DNA from: Galaxea fascicularis
Taxonomy: Eukaryota > Cnidaria > Anthozoa > Scleractinia > Euphylliidae
Length of the DNA stretch: 64,000 nt
Direction: 5' to 3'
NCBI GenBank assembly: GCA_948470475.1
Contig: OX419339.1
Span: 2,395,489 to 2,459,488 of the forward strand
The notes under the pieces are model-generated. The model was given only the letters and a program-made list of their open reading frames with translations, was not told the DNA's origin and searched no databases. The translations under genes were made by a program, and so were the position numbers. Positions 24,251 to 36,180 of this stretch are shown piece by piece. Numbering within the stretch: position 1 is the stretch's first letter; each line of letters starts with the position of its first letter.

Positions 24251-26679
24251 AGTATTTACTTAATTATTATTTATGTGGTTGTTAGAAGAAAACTCTTACT
24301 GGAACATTAAGTTGTTTGCTGAGAGCGAAAACAAGTTTTCAGGGCCTGATAATGTCGGCTCGTTTGGCCACAAGCTCCCAAAGTTTGAAGCACTCCCAAT
24401 TATAAACATACACTGTATGCTCAAAATAAATACTTCAATTGAGAACTGGTAATTTTCAATACAGTAGACAACCAGAAAGAAAAACATAGCTTGCATGAAG
24501 CAAACTATTATTAGTGATCATACTGTAGGTTGCTATCGCTAAATTTAATGTGGCCTTCGTGTACGGAAACATTAAAAACATTCTGTCACCGAATTGATTT
24601 TGTTCAGCATGGTCGCAACCATCTGCCATTAAAATATGCCGTATACCAAGGACAACTTCACAGTTTCCTAGTCACACATGTTTTTCATCTTGTTCAAATC
24701 TTTTCTGATGCCAATTGCTAAACCTGGGAATCAGCCATTTTACTTGCCCCACTTGAATCTTGGATCGATCACCGAAACCAAAGGAGAGCGTCAAGGCGGC
24801 TATATGATCCCACTGAGTTATTCATAAGAGCTGAAATGAAGCTCTTTCTGGAACCCTGAGAGGATTGTAAAAACATCTCTCTGTGACAAGATTCTTCAAG
24901 CAAACTAGCTTCTCTTCACAAAGCAAAACAATATGCAGAGAGTTCAGTAAGCTCTGTTTACTGCTGTTTGGAACTTTGCGTAACGCGCTTGACCTAACTT
25001 GCTCCGATTGCATTCCTCGTTGTGCTAGAAACAACAAAATCGAACAGTAATAGAATTTATAGCTCCCAAACAGGCTAATTCCTGCAGGACACAACATGTG
25101 TAGGCTACAACGAACTACAATGGACTAACAAGGCTTAATGGAAAACCTGGGATGGAAAACTGGACTTTGCATGAAGCGAGGTCACATGTCCAGTAAAACA
25201 AACTGTCACGAGTCTAAAGGTCATGTGGCCGAAAGAAAGGAAATGAAATAAAAGAAAAGGAAACTAAATGACGATCTTAACAGCCAGTACTATCATGCTC
25301 CATTTACCATCTGAATGCCTGGAACAGGCTACCCCCCACTGAGCTGTTGACAAGATAATCCAGCAGCAGGCTCTGTTGGCCATGCCAAGTGACCCTGATC
25401 CTTGTGACTCCAAATAAGTGGTCTTTTAGTTATAATTATGGAATAACTTAAAATGAATATCCAGTGTTTTCTTGGTCAAGTACGCAATCCTTGTCCCTGG
25501 GCAGCTGAACCAGCATTCAAACCAAACCTCTGGTACTTTTCATAAGTTGCTGCACAATGTGAGCAATCTCAACAACTCCTGAAAGCACAAGTGATATTTA
25601 TCCTTAATTTTATGAGGACACATTGCAAGTATGACTGTTTGTGACATAAGGACAAAATTAACACCATCAAGGCATGTCGAAAAACAGTCAGCTAAGCAGA
25701 GTGAAAAATTTACTTGTTTGCTAGCAAGGAAAATCAAAAAGAGTATAGATTATTACTTTTGTTTACATCCAGTTGAGAGAACAATACAAGTTTCATTCCT
25801 GAACAAATGTTTAGGATCTACCACTTGAAAATGTGCATCCATTTAAGTGTCCATGATGATGCAAATGGTGGACCAAAATGGTTGCAAATTTGAAAGTTTG
25901 TGAAAAAGTATTTAAAATGAAATTGAAACATTTTTGGCAGAAATTTGTTCGGTGATGTTTAGATTCACATGAAAAAATAATTTTTTTTACGTCAATTAGT
26001 ACCATAATACACACATTTTATATTGCTTTGTCCAAAGAAAGAATTTGTGGACTGATGTCTTCCACCATGTTTGAGCTACCCTTTTGTCCCATTAATAGTA
26101 TACTGTTCTTTGTTCCCTTTTGTTGAGCTACAAGGTCTCATAGTAAAGTGAAAGCCCTTGACAATTTAATTTTTTTTCAACCACACAAGACTGCCAGGTG
26201 CCATGCAATTCAATGTAAGATATAAGCATTTCACAAAAAAAGCTTTTCTTACTTTTATCACTCAAACATTTTCGTTCTGGAGAATATTTGTATTAGCTAG
26301 CACTAGATCTTTATGCCTATTTTTCATGAGTGCAACCTGAGTTGTAAGAAAAAACTTCAAAGAAGATTAAGATGTTGTTGTGCCCAAAATGAAAACCCAA
26401 CTGAATGTAAAAGCATTGCACTCACCCAATTAGGAGTGAGTATTTCTGGCTGTCAGCCAACATTGGTAGCAAGTAATTTTGCCTTCTTCAGAACCAAAAG
26501 TTGAGAAGAACTGCCCTCTTCGACAAATCAGCATTCAGTGATTTTCCCCTAGCTCAGTGTTATAGTTATAAACTGAAAAATTCTGTTTGAATGATCATCA
26601 AGATGCAGTTGCATGGGCATGCAACTTCTTCCCTCTATATATTAGAATGTAGCATCCTTAAAATGTCAGTAAAACTAAA

Positions 26680-27200
26680 TTAAAATATAAGAACATTCTC
26701 TGGTAAAAAGGTTTAAAACATAAGCTTTCGGCTATCAGTCTATAGCCTTAACAAATGAAGAAATGTAAGCGCGTGGACGGAATATACTAAGAGAGGGGTG
26801 TAAAAAAATTATTTTAAAAGTATAATAGTTGCAAACCATGCGTGGCAAAACAACCACTCTATTGACTTCGATAATGCTTGTGTTATTGACAAATGCAATT
26901 ACCGCGTTTGAAAAACACTAGAATCCTGGCATACAGCGAAAACTTTCGAGGCGGAAAATAACTCTAAGCCGTTGCCTGGGCAATACTCCATTTTATTGTA
27001 ATTAGACCTTTTTTACATTTTATTTTTCTCTCCTTTTTCACACTTCTTTTTTTATTATACTTTTAAAATAATTTTTTCGCACCCCTTTCTGTATATATTC
27101 CGTCGGCGCCCTTACATTTCTTCATTTGTTAAAGGCTATAGACTGATAGCCGGAAGCTTATGTTTTAAACCTTTTACCAGAGAACATTCTTATATTTTAA
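26680..27200. mobile_element. Foldback MITE, ~145 bp arms
   Basis: TTAAAATATAAGAACATTCT at 26680 is repeated inverted up to 27200. Both arms include GTTTAAAACATAAGCTTTCG and TAGTATATTCCG-like stretches. The ~230 bp centre is non-coding. Confidence 0.75.
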
Positions 27201-27374
27201 TATGTCTCATCCTGGTTACAGTTATATTTTTACTAGTAAAACTAAAATTCAAACACCACATGATCGATGAAAGCCAATTTCCATCATTATGGACGAAGGG
27301 CTTGGGGGTAGCAAAATTACTTTACAAAAGATTGCAAGGTTGAATAATTTTATCAAAATTTCTGTCTTTCATAG

Positions 27375-27522
27375 GAACATCAAGGCCTAGGGACAACAGA
27401 TGGAACATTTTGCAACAAAAGATATTTTTCTTGTCCACTTGACTCTGGTGTGTTTGTTGGATTGGATAAACTGTTGCCAAGAGATGGTTCTGAGGCTGAC
27501 TTTCTTCAAAAAGGAAAAAGTC
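27375..27522 (+). CDS. CAP-Gly 1 second-half exon of gene 3
   Basis: This exon lies between acceptor ctttcatag and a GTAAGA donor. It encodes TTDGTFCNKRYFSCP and SGVFVGLDKL, the closing half of the CAP-Gly opened at 21563-22036, entering in phase 0 and leaving with one carried base. It is homologous to the start of the gene-1 exon at 1884. Confidence 0.75.
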
Positions 27523-28062
27523 GTAAGAGTACTTTTGCATGGTTTGGTCCTAACCAATTTCAAGTGGCAGTTTTGAGGGACTTCTGTTTTGGAAAACAGT
27601 TTAATATAATTGCCCAGATTATTTGTTCTTGAGGGATGGAAATATCCACCTAAACTTATCCCTTAGAATTAAGCCTCAAATCCAGAAACAGTCTTTTATA
27701 TCATGTTTAAGACAACTCCAAGGGTGGGTTGTTATCAAACCTAGCTTCTATCAGGGTTTTTCACTAGTGAAATCAGTACGAATTATCTCTGAGTAAATGG
27801 ACAATATTTTTGAAAAAAGTATTACTTTAGAAGCAGTCAAGAGTGCCAACACTCAAACCACCAGCCTTCAAATACCCACATTGCCAAGGCTGAAGGAAGT
27901 TGTAGTAGTTTCTGAGAGATGAAAACATTACCTAGCTGTCTTGATTGTTAATGTTGCAGTCCAATAGATTGGTGTTCACCTGGCATATAGGGTTTTTTTT
28001 CCAGATAATAACTGTAGTGCAAGTAAGGTGTTAGAGACATTTGTTAATTTTATTTTGAACAG

Positions 28063-28284
28063 AAACACTGCTAGGAAATATTGTTCGACATTTACATGTA
28101 GGACTTATAAGTGGTAAGCTGCCCATAAAAAGAGTGATGAAAGCAAATTCAGTTGAGGAACCAGCCAGTATTATCTTAGCTGCTGGAGAAAGCAGTAAAA
28201 CTGATCCTTCAGAATTCATAGAACAACAATGGCAACTCCTGCTTGATGAACAGAGATCACAACCTTGTGTTGACAAAAGTGAAG
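28063..28284 (+). CDS. Linker exon of gene 3
   Basis: The acceptor is attttgaacag and the donor GTGTGT. With one base carried in, the frame is open (LLGNIVRHLHVGL through LLLDEQRSQPCVDKSE) and leaves with one base, matching the next exon at 29488. No domain is recognised. It joins two CAP-Gly modules, a position occupied in CYLD by linker and the middle CAP-Gly. Confidence 0.6.
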
Positions 28285-28373
28285 GTGTGTACAAGATGGC
28301 CTGACATGATAACATAAGAAATATCCAAACTCATTTATGGATGCACACCGAAGGCACCTTGATGCAGTGGCAG

Positions 28374-28576
28374 GGTTGTAACAAGGTACTTTTTTGGCCC
28401 AAAATTCATATCCCTGTTCACAAAAGCTCCGTGGCAGAGTCTGATCAATCCCTGATCCCCCTAAAATTTGCTGATCCCAGATCCCAGATCCCAGGGCTGT
28501 GATTCCGGATCCTGGGGATGTGATCCTAGATCTCAGGCTGTGATCTGTGCATGATCCCATATACCTTGTTATGACC
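28374..28576. mobile_element. MITE with GATCCC repeats, copy 2
   Basis: Ends GGTTGTAACAAGGTA and the complement of GGTCATAACAAGGTAT enclose a CCCAGATCCCAGATCCC-type array. It is related to 10359-10585. Downstream (about 28590-28735) is a degenerate purine-rich AATGAGGAGAA repeat. Confidence 0.65.
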
Positions 28577-29487
28577 GTGCAAGGTCATTTGAGGAGGAGG
28601 AAAAATAAAAATATGGAGAATGAGGAGAAATAAAATTGAGAAGGAGGACTCGGGAAAATAAAAATGAGGAGAAGGAATAGGATGTAAGACAAAAATGAGG
28701 AGAGGGAGGGAAAATAAAAATGAACATAATTTGACCAATAAACGAGTATGATATCCCTTTGAAAAGGACAAAATACGTGAAAGAAAACATTGCTTGATGC
28801 CATGATTGCAGAGATTAGGTCACACAAAAAAATGGCAAAACATTGAAATGGGCTTTTTATTCTCCTCAACAGTAAGTTCAAGAAGGTGACTGACTTTTTA
28901 TTGATTTCAAATCTCTGTGTATTTTAATCTGTTTTGTATTCACTGATTAAGCCAATAAAGTCCACTCTCTCTCAAAAAACACGATCCAGTGCTTGTTCAA
29001 TAGCAAGCATTCATTGGTTGCGAGTTTAAATTTTTATTGTTGAATAGTAGAGGTTTAAAGGGTGTCCCATGGGCGTTTTTTCTCTGGAGATTGTATGTAG
29101 ATATAGGGTTTGGATCAGTTTTGCATAATGCATGCATGACTAACAAAGTGAAAAACATGAAAAGTTAGCTAAGAACTTATTCTGTCTTATGGTTCAAAAT
29201 TCCTGGCTCTCAATGATGGGGATGTTGACATGCACGATCGAGAAAGAAAAGACAGTGCAACTAACTTGAACTTCAATGAGGTGCACCACAGGGGAAAAGG
29301 TTAAAAAAGATCATTCACAGTTCTTTTTTACATTCTTTGTTTGTTCAAGTTGTCATTTTGCTGTGGATGTATGAACGTTTTTCCTTCAAAATGCATCTAG
29401 TGGGCTCAGGTGTCTAACAAATATGTTTCTACTTGATAATACAAATTAAAGTTTGTTTACAGGTTGTTCACTTTTTATTTTGTCCAG

Positions 29488-29654
29488 GTGCTGATGCAGC
29501 AGGCCAGTCAGGTGTTGATAATCCACATGGCTTTGAAGTGGGTTCCATGGTAGAGGTGCCAATGGCAGGTGTTCCGAGGTATGGCGTCATCAGGTGGATT
29601 GGGCTAATTTCATGTACACTGGGGAAGGATAAGCTTGTAGTAGGGCTGGAATTG
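29488..29654 (+). CDS. CAP-Gly (third-type) first-half exon of gene 3
   Basis: The exon follows acceptor attttgtccag and ends at GTAAGA, entering with one carried base and leaving in phase 0. It encodes GFEVGSMVEVP, YGVIRWIG and VVGLEL. The G-V-I-R-W-I-G signature is characteristic of the third CAP-Gly domain of CYLD, the one that binds NEMO in vertebrates. Confidence 0.8.
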
Positions 29655-29977
29655 GTAAGATGGTGATATTCTGAACTGATAGGAATGGATGTTAAGGGGC
29701 ATTTCAATCACTAGTGTAGAACTAATCTCTCTGTAATCCAGCCCCTCATGTCCTTAAAAAGCACATACCTGAAGCACTGTGCAAATCCTGAGATTTTCCC
29801 AGCTCCCACACTTTGGAGATAACAGCAAATTTTCTGGTGTGCAGTTAAAAGCAAAATGAATACACGGCCAGAATGATGTTTAGTGGGTATATCATGGCTG
29901 TCATCAAGGGATGGTCACCAGAAAAATTTGTTAGATATTTTGAGTCTGACAAACTGATGACGTTACTCACTGTATAG

Positions 29978-30134
29978 GAGAATGAGCTGTCTTCAGATGG
30001 GACATTTAACGGTGAGAGATACTTCACATGCCCTTCAGGAACAGGCTTCTTTACATTACTGATTCACTGCAGACCAGATGGGCGATTCACACACAACTCA
30101 ACTGGCAGTGACAATGCTGTTTATTCTGACAAAG
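29978..30134 (+). CDS. CAP-Gly second-half exon of gene 3
   Basis: The exon lies between acceptor ctgtatag and donor GTAGAA. It encodes SDGTFNGERYFTCPSGTGFF and CRPDGRF, the closing half of the domain begun at 29488. It leaves with one carried base. The next recognisable exon that accepts this phase is the coiled-coil/kinase exon at 36181, which gives a CAP-Gly to kinase fusion. Confidence 0.75.
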
Positions 30135-30509
30135 GTAGAATCTGATGCGTTAAACTGTATTACAAGTGCATGGAGGCTGTATTTGATCGATCATAATTAT
30201 TCCAATGATTATGAGAGAAAATGAATTAGCCTCAGTCTATGTTTCTTGATTTCTAGGTACCCTTGGGAAGACGTTTACTTACCATAGTACTGCAGACCGT
30301 GTTGTATCCACTTATTTCCACCCTTGATGCAAAGCAGTCGTTTGTTTTTGTTTGAAATCATGCTACTGTTAAATGATGCCTCTGATTGGTCAATTATTTT
30401 TATCGGGCTTTTGATCTGGTTCATCACTCTGAGTGAGCCTGTGCGGTTTTATGAAGCAAAAGACTACAAATTTCTTCTTTGAAACCGGGAACAATCCATT
30501 GACAGTAAG

Positions 30510-30605
30510 TATTCGGGCGATCTTCGGAAATCTTTGGAAGCATTTGAGCGATCTTCGGAAATCTTCGGAAGGTTTTGTACAATCTTTTTTCAAAGCTTCC
30601 GCACA
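30510..30605. repeat. CGATCTTCGGAAATC short array
   Basis: Three to four units of a motif complementary to the TTCCGAAGAT array at 6335-6680, in the opposite orientation. Confidence 0.6.
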
Positions 30606-30679
30606 AAATGTTCGTCATCATTTTATGTTATATCATTGGCTTAGAAAATTTTCTACACAAAAATCTGGTTTTGTCAACG

Positions 30680-30710
<31 letters not shown>

Positions 30711-30714
30711 GGAT

Positions 30715-31135
30715 TCTAAAAGCTGACATTTCGAGCGTTAGCCCCTCGTCAGAGCGAATCGAGGAATTGTGGGTTGTGTGTAGTTGTTATGGTGGAGTAA
30801 GAGCTACACTATTGGTGGTAACATAGCAGCGTAAAAAATAGAAATACATTAGTTAAATGAAAAGCGTTCGTTAATACCGTGGGGATTAAGGGTGCCGATT
30901 TGGAAGATGAATTTTTGTTCCAGATTTTTGCGGCTTTCCGTCGTACCGTACCTTGATGTAGGGAAAGGCCGCGGATAGCCATGCGTTGTTTGGAGTGGTT
31001 AGGGAGATTAAAATGGCGAGCGACTGGCTTAGATGCATCCTTGTCATTCTTCTCAACATCGCAAAGGTGTTCGCGGAATCGGTGGCCTGGTCGTCTTCGT
31101 TTTCAGCGTTTCTAACGACTACAAGCATTATATCA
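30715..31135 (-). pseudogene. Possible Penelope-like element fragment
   Basis: The minus strand carries a short coding-like piece ending in a phrase of the form NLEQKFIFQIGTLNPHG. It is next to GACATTTCGAGCGTTAGCCC, a 3' sequence style that I associate with Penelope-like elements. It is fragmented and the assignment is weak. Confidence 0.35.
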
Positions 31136-31200
31136 GTTGATGTTTACAAATGATTAGCCCATACAATTTGAAATGCTTTGTCCTTTGTGGCTGCGAATAA

Positions 31201-31330
31201 ATGAATCTGTCGATGGTCACAGTATCTTTGAACCCTGATGGCGGAGTTGTATTTGCAACTCTGTCGATGGTGACATTATCTTTGAACCCCGATGGTGGGG
31301 TTGTATTTATAACTTTGCTTTTGAATATGT
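31201..31330. repeat. ~60 bp tandem duplication interrupted by a MITE
   Basis: Two copies of ATGGTGACA..TCTTTGAACC..GATGG.GG.GTTGTATTTG lie here. A third partial copy resumes after the element 31352-31880. Confidence 0.65.
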
Positions 31331-31351
31331 CGATAGTTGACAGCATTTATA

Positions 31352-31880
31352 GAGGGGCCGTAAGGGGGTTTCTCGTGAAACGTGATCGTGTGTTTTTATT
31401 CTCCGTGATCCGTTATTATAAAAAAATATTATCCGTGAACTGTGAATGGTATGCTTGTCGTGACACGTGAAAGCAAAAAGTCATTTTTCGTAAATCGTGA
31501 AACTTGACCAGAAATCTGCACTTTTTTCCGTGAAAATGGACCTGCCGTGCAAAAGAGTCTGCAAAAAAGATTTTTTTTGGATGTTCTCAAATTGCGTGAG
31601 GTTAAATACGTGACGGACTTGACAGGAGATAATAAAACAAATACAACCTTCAGTGAGACCTTTGATGACAGAAGGCGACTCAACAATGATTGATGGCCTT
31701 TCTAGGACTTCTAGAGTGAAAAGAGTCAATATAGAGTCTTCTTTCTTCCTCGTTCAGTTAACGATGTTATTTTCCGTGAACTGTGAAACTCGAAAAGTAA
31801 TTATCGTGATTCGTGATTTGCCATCTTTAATAGCCGTGAACTGTGCGCATGACCCCCCCCCCCCCCCCTTACGGCCCCTC
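31352..31880. mobile_element. Inverted-repeat element filled with CGTGAA repeats
   Basis: GAGGGGCCGTAAGGGGG at 31352 and its complement ending at 31880 are flanked by TTTATA on both sides. The interior is rich in CGTGAAACGTGA / CCGTGAACTGTGA units. A run of about 17 C lies just inside the right end. Confidence 0.65.
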
Positions 31881-32900
31881 TTTATAAGCCCCGATGGTAG
31901 GGTTGTATTTGCAACTTTGTTTTGCGGCAAAAACGTGTTGTACGACATGTACTTTCCGTTTGTGAGAGATTTTTCAAAGCTGTGGTAAACAATAGATAAA
32001 TATTGTTCTGAACAACGCAATTGGAAGCAGAAATCGCGAGCCTTCAAGGGTAGAAATAAAGAGTTATATATGGGCGGCCTTCACAGCCAAAAATACAACA
32101 ATATCAAACGGCAAAGACCAAACATAGATGTTTTAGTGATGGTTTACGAAGTGGAATAAATGATTTAGAAATGATACTGTCTCAATACTAATAGTTTGGT
32201 GTTCATGTGTAAAATGGTTTACTCAAACAATGAATGATTTAGACAGTTTAGAAATGGTTTACTCGCCGATGTAAAAACGGTTCAGACTAATCAGAATCGG
32301 TTTATTTAACTGAGAATCCATCTGTCTACGATATGTCGATTGATCAGGTCTGCCGACATACGATGGAGTCTGTTTCAAAATAGTTTAATAAAGGTGGAAT
32401 GGTTGAAGTAAATGACAAACGATTTAACTCACAGATAAATTATTTAGCCCCTCCCCCTGCGCGGTCCCTGAAGACAACTGTCGACTGTTTCATAACAGGG
32501 TTACCAGATACCGAAGTAAGGCCAGCAAATAAACTAAAATTCCTCGTTTCCGGTCAACAAGAGTAGCCTTTTCTAGTTTTTGGAAAGACGACCGTAAGCA
32601 CTTTCCTATCCCGTACACTTCCACGCGACTTAACCTTCGCTGACCTTTTTAGAAGTATTGTCATATTTTCTAGTTCTCCACTGTCATTCGGAAAGAAAAC
32701 CTCTGAACAGAGAAACAATTTGGACAGAAACGCATTACGAAATGGAATAAAAAGAGGTAAAACTGCTTGAGTTCACAGAGTACAAAAGCTTGCCGAGTCA
32801 GGCGGTGTGGCCTGTGTTATTATTTGGCGCCAAATTTGTTCGTAATACGTTAGATCTTGACGTCAGACCCCACATAGACTGTTCCATTTCAATTTTGACT

Positions 32901-33188
32901 AGCCTGCACGCAGGCGGTTGGATAGTCGAAAAAACCGGAGTTCGTAATGAGGTCGCCATCTTGGATTCGCGCGGGTAGGTCTGGCCCGGGTTGAGGGTCG
33001 ACAAAGCGAGCGAGGGGAGGGGGGCCGGGGAGAGGAGAGAGAAAAACCCCACTCCTCTCCCCGGCCCCCTCCCCTCGCTCGCTTTGTCGACCCTCAACCC
33101 GGGCCAGACCTACCCGCGCGAATCCAAGATGGCAACCTCATTACGAACTCCGGTTTTTTCGACTATCCAACCGCCTGCGTGCAGGCTA
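32901..33188. mobile_element. Near-perfect palindromic MITE with 10-bp target duplication
   Basis: Arms of ~143 bp (AGCCTGCACGCAGGCGGTTG and its complement) meet with almost no loop. The direct repeat AATTTTGACT lies at 32891-32900 and 33189-33198. A 9-10 bp duplication is typical of Mutator-like elements. Confidence 0.8.
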
Positions 33189-33284
33189 AATTTTGACTTG
33201 TCCATTTCACTGTTGTATTTTTGACAGTTTGTCGCGCAAGGTACACTGTATCGCTTTGTGTCACGCTAAATCACTCCTGATTTC

Positions 33285-34400
33285 GTGAGATCTGGCAAGA
33301 GTGGAAAGAGTAATGCTTCCAGTAGAAATAGTGTTCAACAAAGGACGAGAGTAGTAGAAGAGGCAAAATTACAAATGCACGTTCTTTATGATAGACAGGA
33401 GCTGCAACGTGAATTAGATGAGGTTGAGAAGGGCACAGCTGAACTGAGTAAAAAATTGGAGTTGTTAGATGCCAGAACCAAAGTGAAACAAGCTGAAATT
33501 GAGTTGTTAGTGGAACAAAACGTAGAAGAAGGGATAAAAGACGGGATGAATGAATATTTAAAGAACATTACACCCAAAATCGTGTTAGCGTTGAGTCTTC
33601 CAGTGTGAATGGCACCACGCCCACCGCAAAGCCACAGCCAATTATTAGCGAGAAGGGACTAATGCCATTGACAAAACCCAATTAAGGCTGACGCGTCTTC
33701 CTTATGGAGTTCGTGAGGAGATTGGGAGATGCTTGAAGGTTTCTGGCAAGTATGGGCTGTAACTACACAAACCGCCTGGACAACGAGGACGTGTTAGTCA
33801 TGCTGATGAGGAAGCTACCCGCGGAAGGTTTGAAAAAGAAGTGGGTTGACAAAGCAGGAGATCTTATCGATTGCAAAGGCTGTGCTGAGTATGCGGATTT
33901 TGTCGAATTTGTCTAAAGAGTAGCCGAACGTATCAACAACAGATATGGACATGAGCTGAAGATGTTTTCCTCTAATGAAAGAGACAGAAGGGAGTCAAGG
34001 AAAGGAAAGTCAGATTGTGGGCCCTGAGTGACAACACTAGCCACTGGAAGTGATCCAGTGACGCAGGGCTGATCCAAAGTGCGTTCAATGCTCCGGTCTT
34101 CATGGCATTTGTAGGTGTCGAGTCTTCAGTGTCAGTGTCAGTGTCCCGCTGAGTGACCGCCTTAGGACCGTGAGACAACACAAGCTTTGTAGAGTGTGTT
34201 TTGGAGAAGGCCATAGCACGAAGCAATGTAACAAAGGTTTCACCTGCAGAATATCAGGATGTGGGAAGGATCACCACTATCTGATAAATCCATCCAGTGA
34301 GAATGTCGATGAAACCAGTCGAGAAGCTACAAGACATAACACACTAGAGAGTGGTGTGAGTACCAGTAATGCGTGACAGTCTGTCACTGACCATAACAGT
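33285..34400 (+). pseudogene. BEL/Pao-type gag remnant
   Basis: Pieces in several frames resemble gag of BEL/Pao retrotransposons. There is a coiled-coil start (33285-33608, RQELQRELDEVEKGTAEL), a middle region with frameshifts, and a zinc-knuckle region at about 34170 (KLCRVCFGEGHSTKQC, then CGKDHH). No LTR or pol is seen, so it is a dead fragment in the gene-3 intron. Confidence 0.6.
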
Positions 34401-34442
34401 AACCAAGGACGGACAATGGTAGATACGGTAAATCAAAGCACC

Positions 34443-34715
34443 TCACCGGAAAACAGCGAGCCCAGAAACGAGATCCTTCTCCACAGCTTTTTTCTTTTGC
34501 GGCGTCATTGCCTGAACGAGATTGTAAAGTTGCACCTCTTGCGGGCCGAACCCTTTTCCGAAGATCTTTTTCAGCGCTCTCTCAGCAGCGGCACTGAGCC
34601 CCCCGGTTGCCAAAGCCTTGACTGCCGGTTTTATCAAAGGCTTTGCCAGTCCAAGCAAAGGTGAGAAAATGCTACCGCTGCTTTGCGCGGTCTTTTCAAT
34701 CGGAGTCTTGCTCAT
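34443..34715 (-). pseudogene. Minor-capsid-like protein of a second Polinton remnant
   Basis: A minus-strand frame encodes a Gly/Ala/Leu-rich hydrophobic stretch (SPLLGLAKPLIKPAVKAL) followed by AAAERALKKIFGKGF. The style matches the small membrane-active virion proteins (adenovirus pX/pVI-like) found in Polinton/adintovirus genomes. It runs into unrelated sequence at its C-terminus. Function is inferred from composition and from the neighbour at 34696. Confidence 0.45.
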
Positions 34716-34890
34716 TTTGAGATTGGACCCTTTTCGCTCGCGAGAGGGCGTCTCCGCGGCTGATTTGTTCGGGTTTGACGCGCAGCATTACAACCGATCT
34801 TCCGGTGAAAACTTTTCGTAGCTTCTGCTTCTGCTTCTGCTTCTGCCCATCTTTCAGCACAATGTTATACGGGTGATATATCGTCCCCAT
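34696..34890 (-). pseudogene. Small Polinton-type protein, microsatellite-expanded
   Basis: The frame begins MGTIYHPYNIVLKDGQKQK and continues VVMLRVKPEQISRGDAL, a pattern I associate with small proteins near Polinton capsid genes. A CTTCTG repeat at 34816-34843 expands it (KQKQKQK). It overlaps the 34443-34715 frame. Confidence 0.4.
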
Positions 34891-35164
34891 CTTATATCAG
34901 AACAAAGAAAAAATCGCCGGGTTCTTAAACCGCTACCAACTCGTTTCCGATCTCTTTTATCATGAGCTCCTCCTCATTCAGGATGGTGGCATAGATTGTG
35001 TAGTCAATAGCTTATTGCAATGCACTGCACACTAAAGGAGAGTTTAAATATTCTACTGTTTTCTCGCAGCAATCTCTTTTTCGCATCAGGTTTCATACTA
35101 TTTTTTGGCGCCATGTTTTGAACTCTGGCACACTCGGGCGCCCTCGACCCAGGCTCTCTGCGCA

Positions 35165-35572
35165 TCACACATCGCTCAAGAGCCGAATGGGCGTTTCACC
35201 GCCCATTCTGTTCTGCGCCTTGATCAGGTTTATCCTGGGCGCGTTTGCTTCTTTTTTGCTCAGCCTGTGTACTGTCACACAATCGTTTTCCCAGCCGAAG
35301 ACATTTATTGCAAGGTTTTTGTTTTGCGCCTCAAGCTTGTCCAACTTATTTGCATTTTTGAACGCAGGAATGTCTCTATTGTTTTCATTTTCTGGATACA
35401 TCCATTCTCCAAACACGAAGCCATTCCTGGACATTTTTTTGGGATATCGGGAAAGATCGCGATTCACAACCAACTCGGGCTTTAGCGGTCGAGGGAAGTT
35501 CCTGGTTACCTCCTGTGGGATGGGGCCGTAAAACCTCTGAAGGACCTCTCTCGTAACTCTTGCTACTGCCAT
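35165..35572 (-). pseudogene. Polinton-associated N-terminal fragment (INVFGWE motif)
   Basis: An ATG at 35572 lies just downstream of a TATATA box on the minus strand. The frame encodes ~135 residues including NLAINVFGWEND and VHRLSKKE. The [IV]N-V-[FY]-G-x-E pattern is common in the region preceding DNA polymerase B in animal Polintons. No polymerase follows, because the sequence turns unrelated at 35165. Confidence 0.4.
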
Positions 35573-35727
35573 TTTGGCGTATATACCTGTGCGAAATATT
35601 TGTTTAATAGGAAATAATTCTGACATACGTCCGTGCATATACCAGTGCGCGTTTTTCTTCAATAGGAAGTAACTTCGGCCGCTGCGTTGTTTTCTGGCAC
35701 ACAGGGAAGATGAGGGTCCTGGACACT

Positions 35728-35847
35728 GCACAGCCGTACGCTTTTGACCTGATCGTGAGCAACGCGTTTCCCCTTAAAAGAAGACGAGTGGTGAGTTGAG
35801 TTTTAAGGGCAAACGCGTTGCTTACGTTCAGATCAAAAGCGTGCAGC
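35728..35847. repeat. Inverted repeat, ~50 bp arms
   Basis: The arms contain CGCTTTTGACCTGATCGTGA and GCAACGCGTTTCCCCTTAAAA, with the complement on the right and a ~20 bp loop. The repeat sits beside the Polinton remnant and could be its terminus or a separate foldback. Confidence 0.55.
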
Positions 35848-36180
35848 TACTTTGCCAAAACCCTCCTGTTCCCTGTGTGTCCCACGATGTTGATTGTTCT
35901 GTCATCGAGCACTTTTCAACTGAGTGTTCAATTTACGATTTAAATTGAGTGTTGTAAACCAAAACCAAAGTAATAACTCTGACCAATCAGAACTGATGCA
36001 ATCGGCGCAATCAACCAATCAGAATGCGAAGCAATTAAGTGTACCTGCTGGGCAAGCTCAAAGCGAAGCAGTGTAAAATCAAAGCAAGCGAAGAAGCTAA
36101 CTGACTTGTTCAAACCAGTTCTGCAGGAGAAGAAGGAAAAAACTTAATTTGAATATTTCATTCAATTTTTTCATGTGCAG

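Larger units (their letters stand above)
22306..27374. other. Gene 3 intron, mostly unrecognised
   Basis: This long intron contains the SINE at 24008 and the foldback at 26680 (listed separately). At 22740-22810 a sequence around ACAACGTTTCAGTG resembles the tail of a Penelope-type element. The rest shows no feature that I can support. Confidence 0.4.

Noticed and set aside
28526..28881. Overlapping Phe/Ser/Pro-rich minus-strand frames
   Set aside because: They come from the AATGAGGAGAA purine-rich repeat read on the opposite strand.
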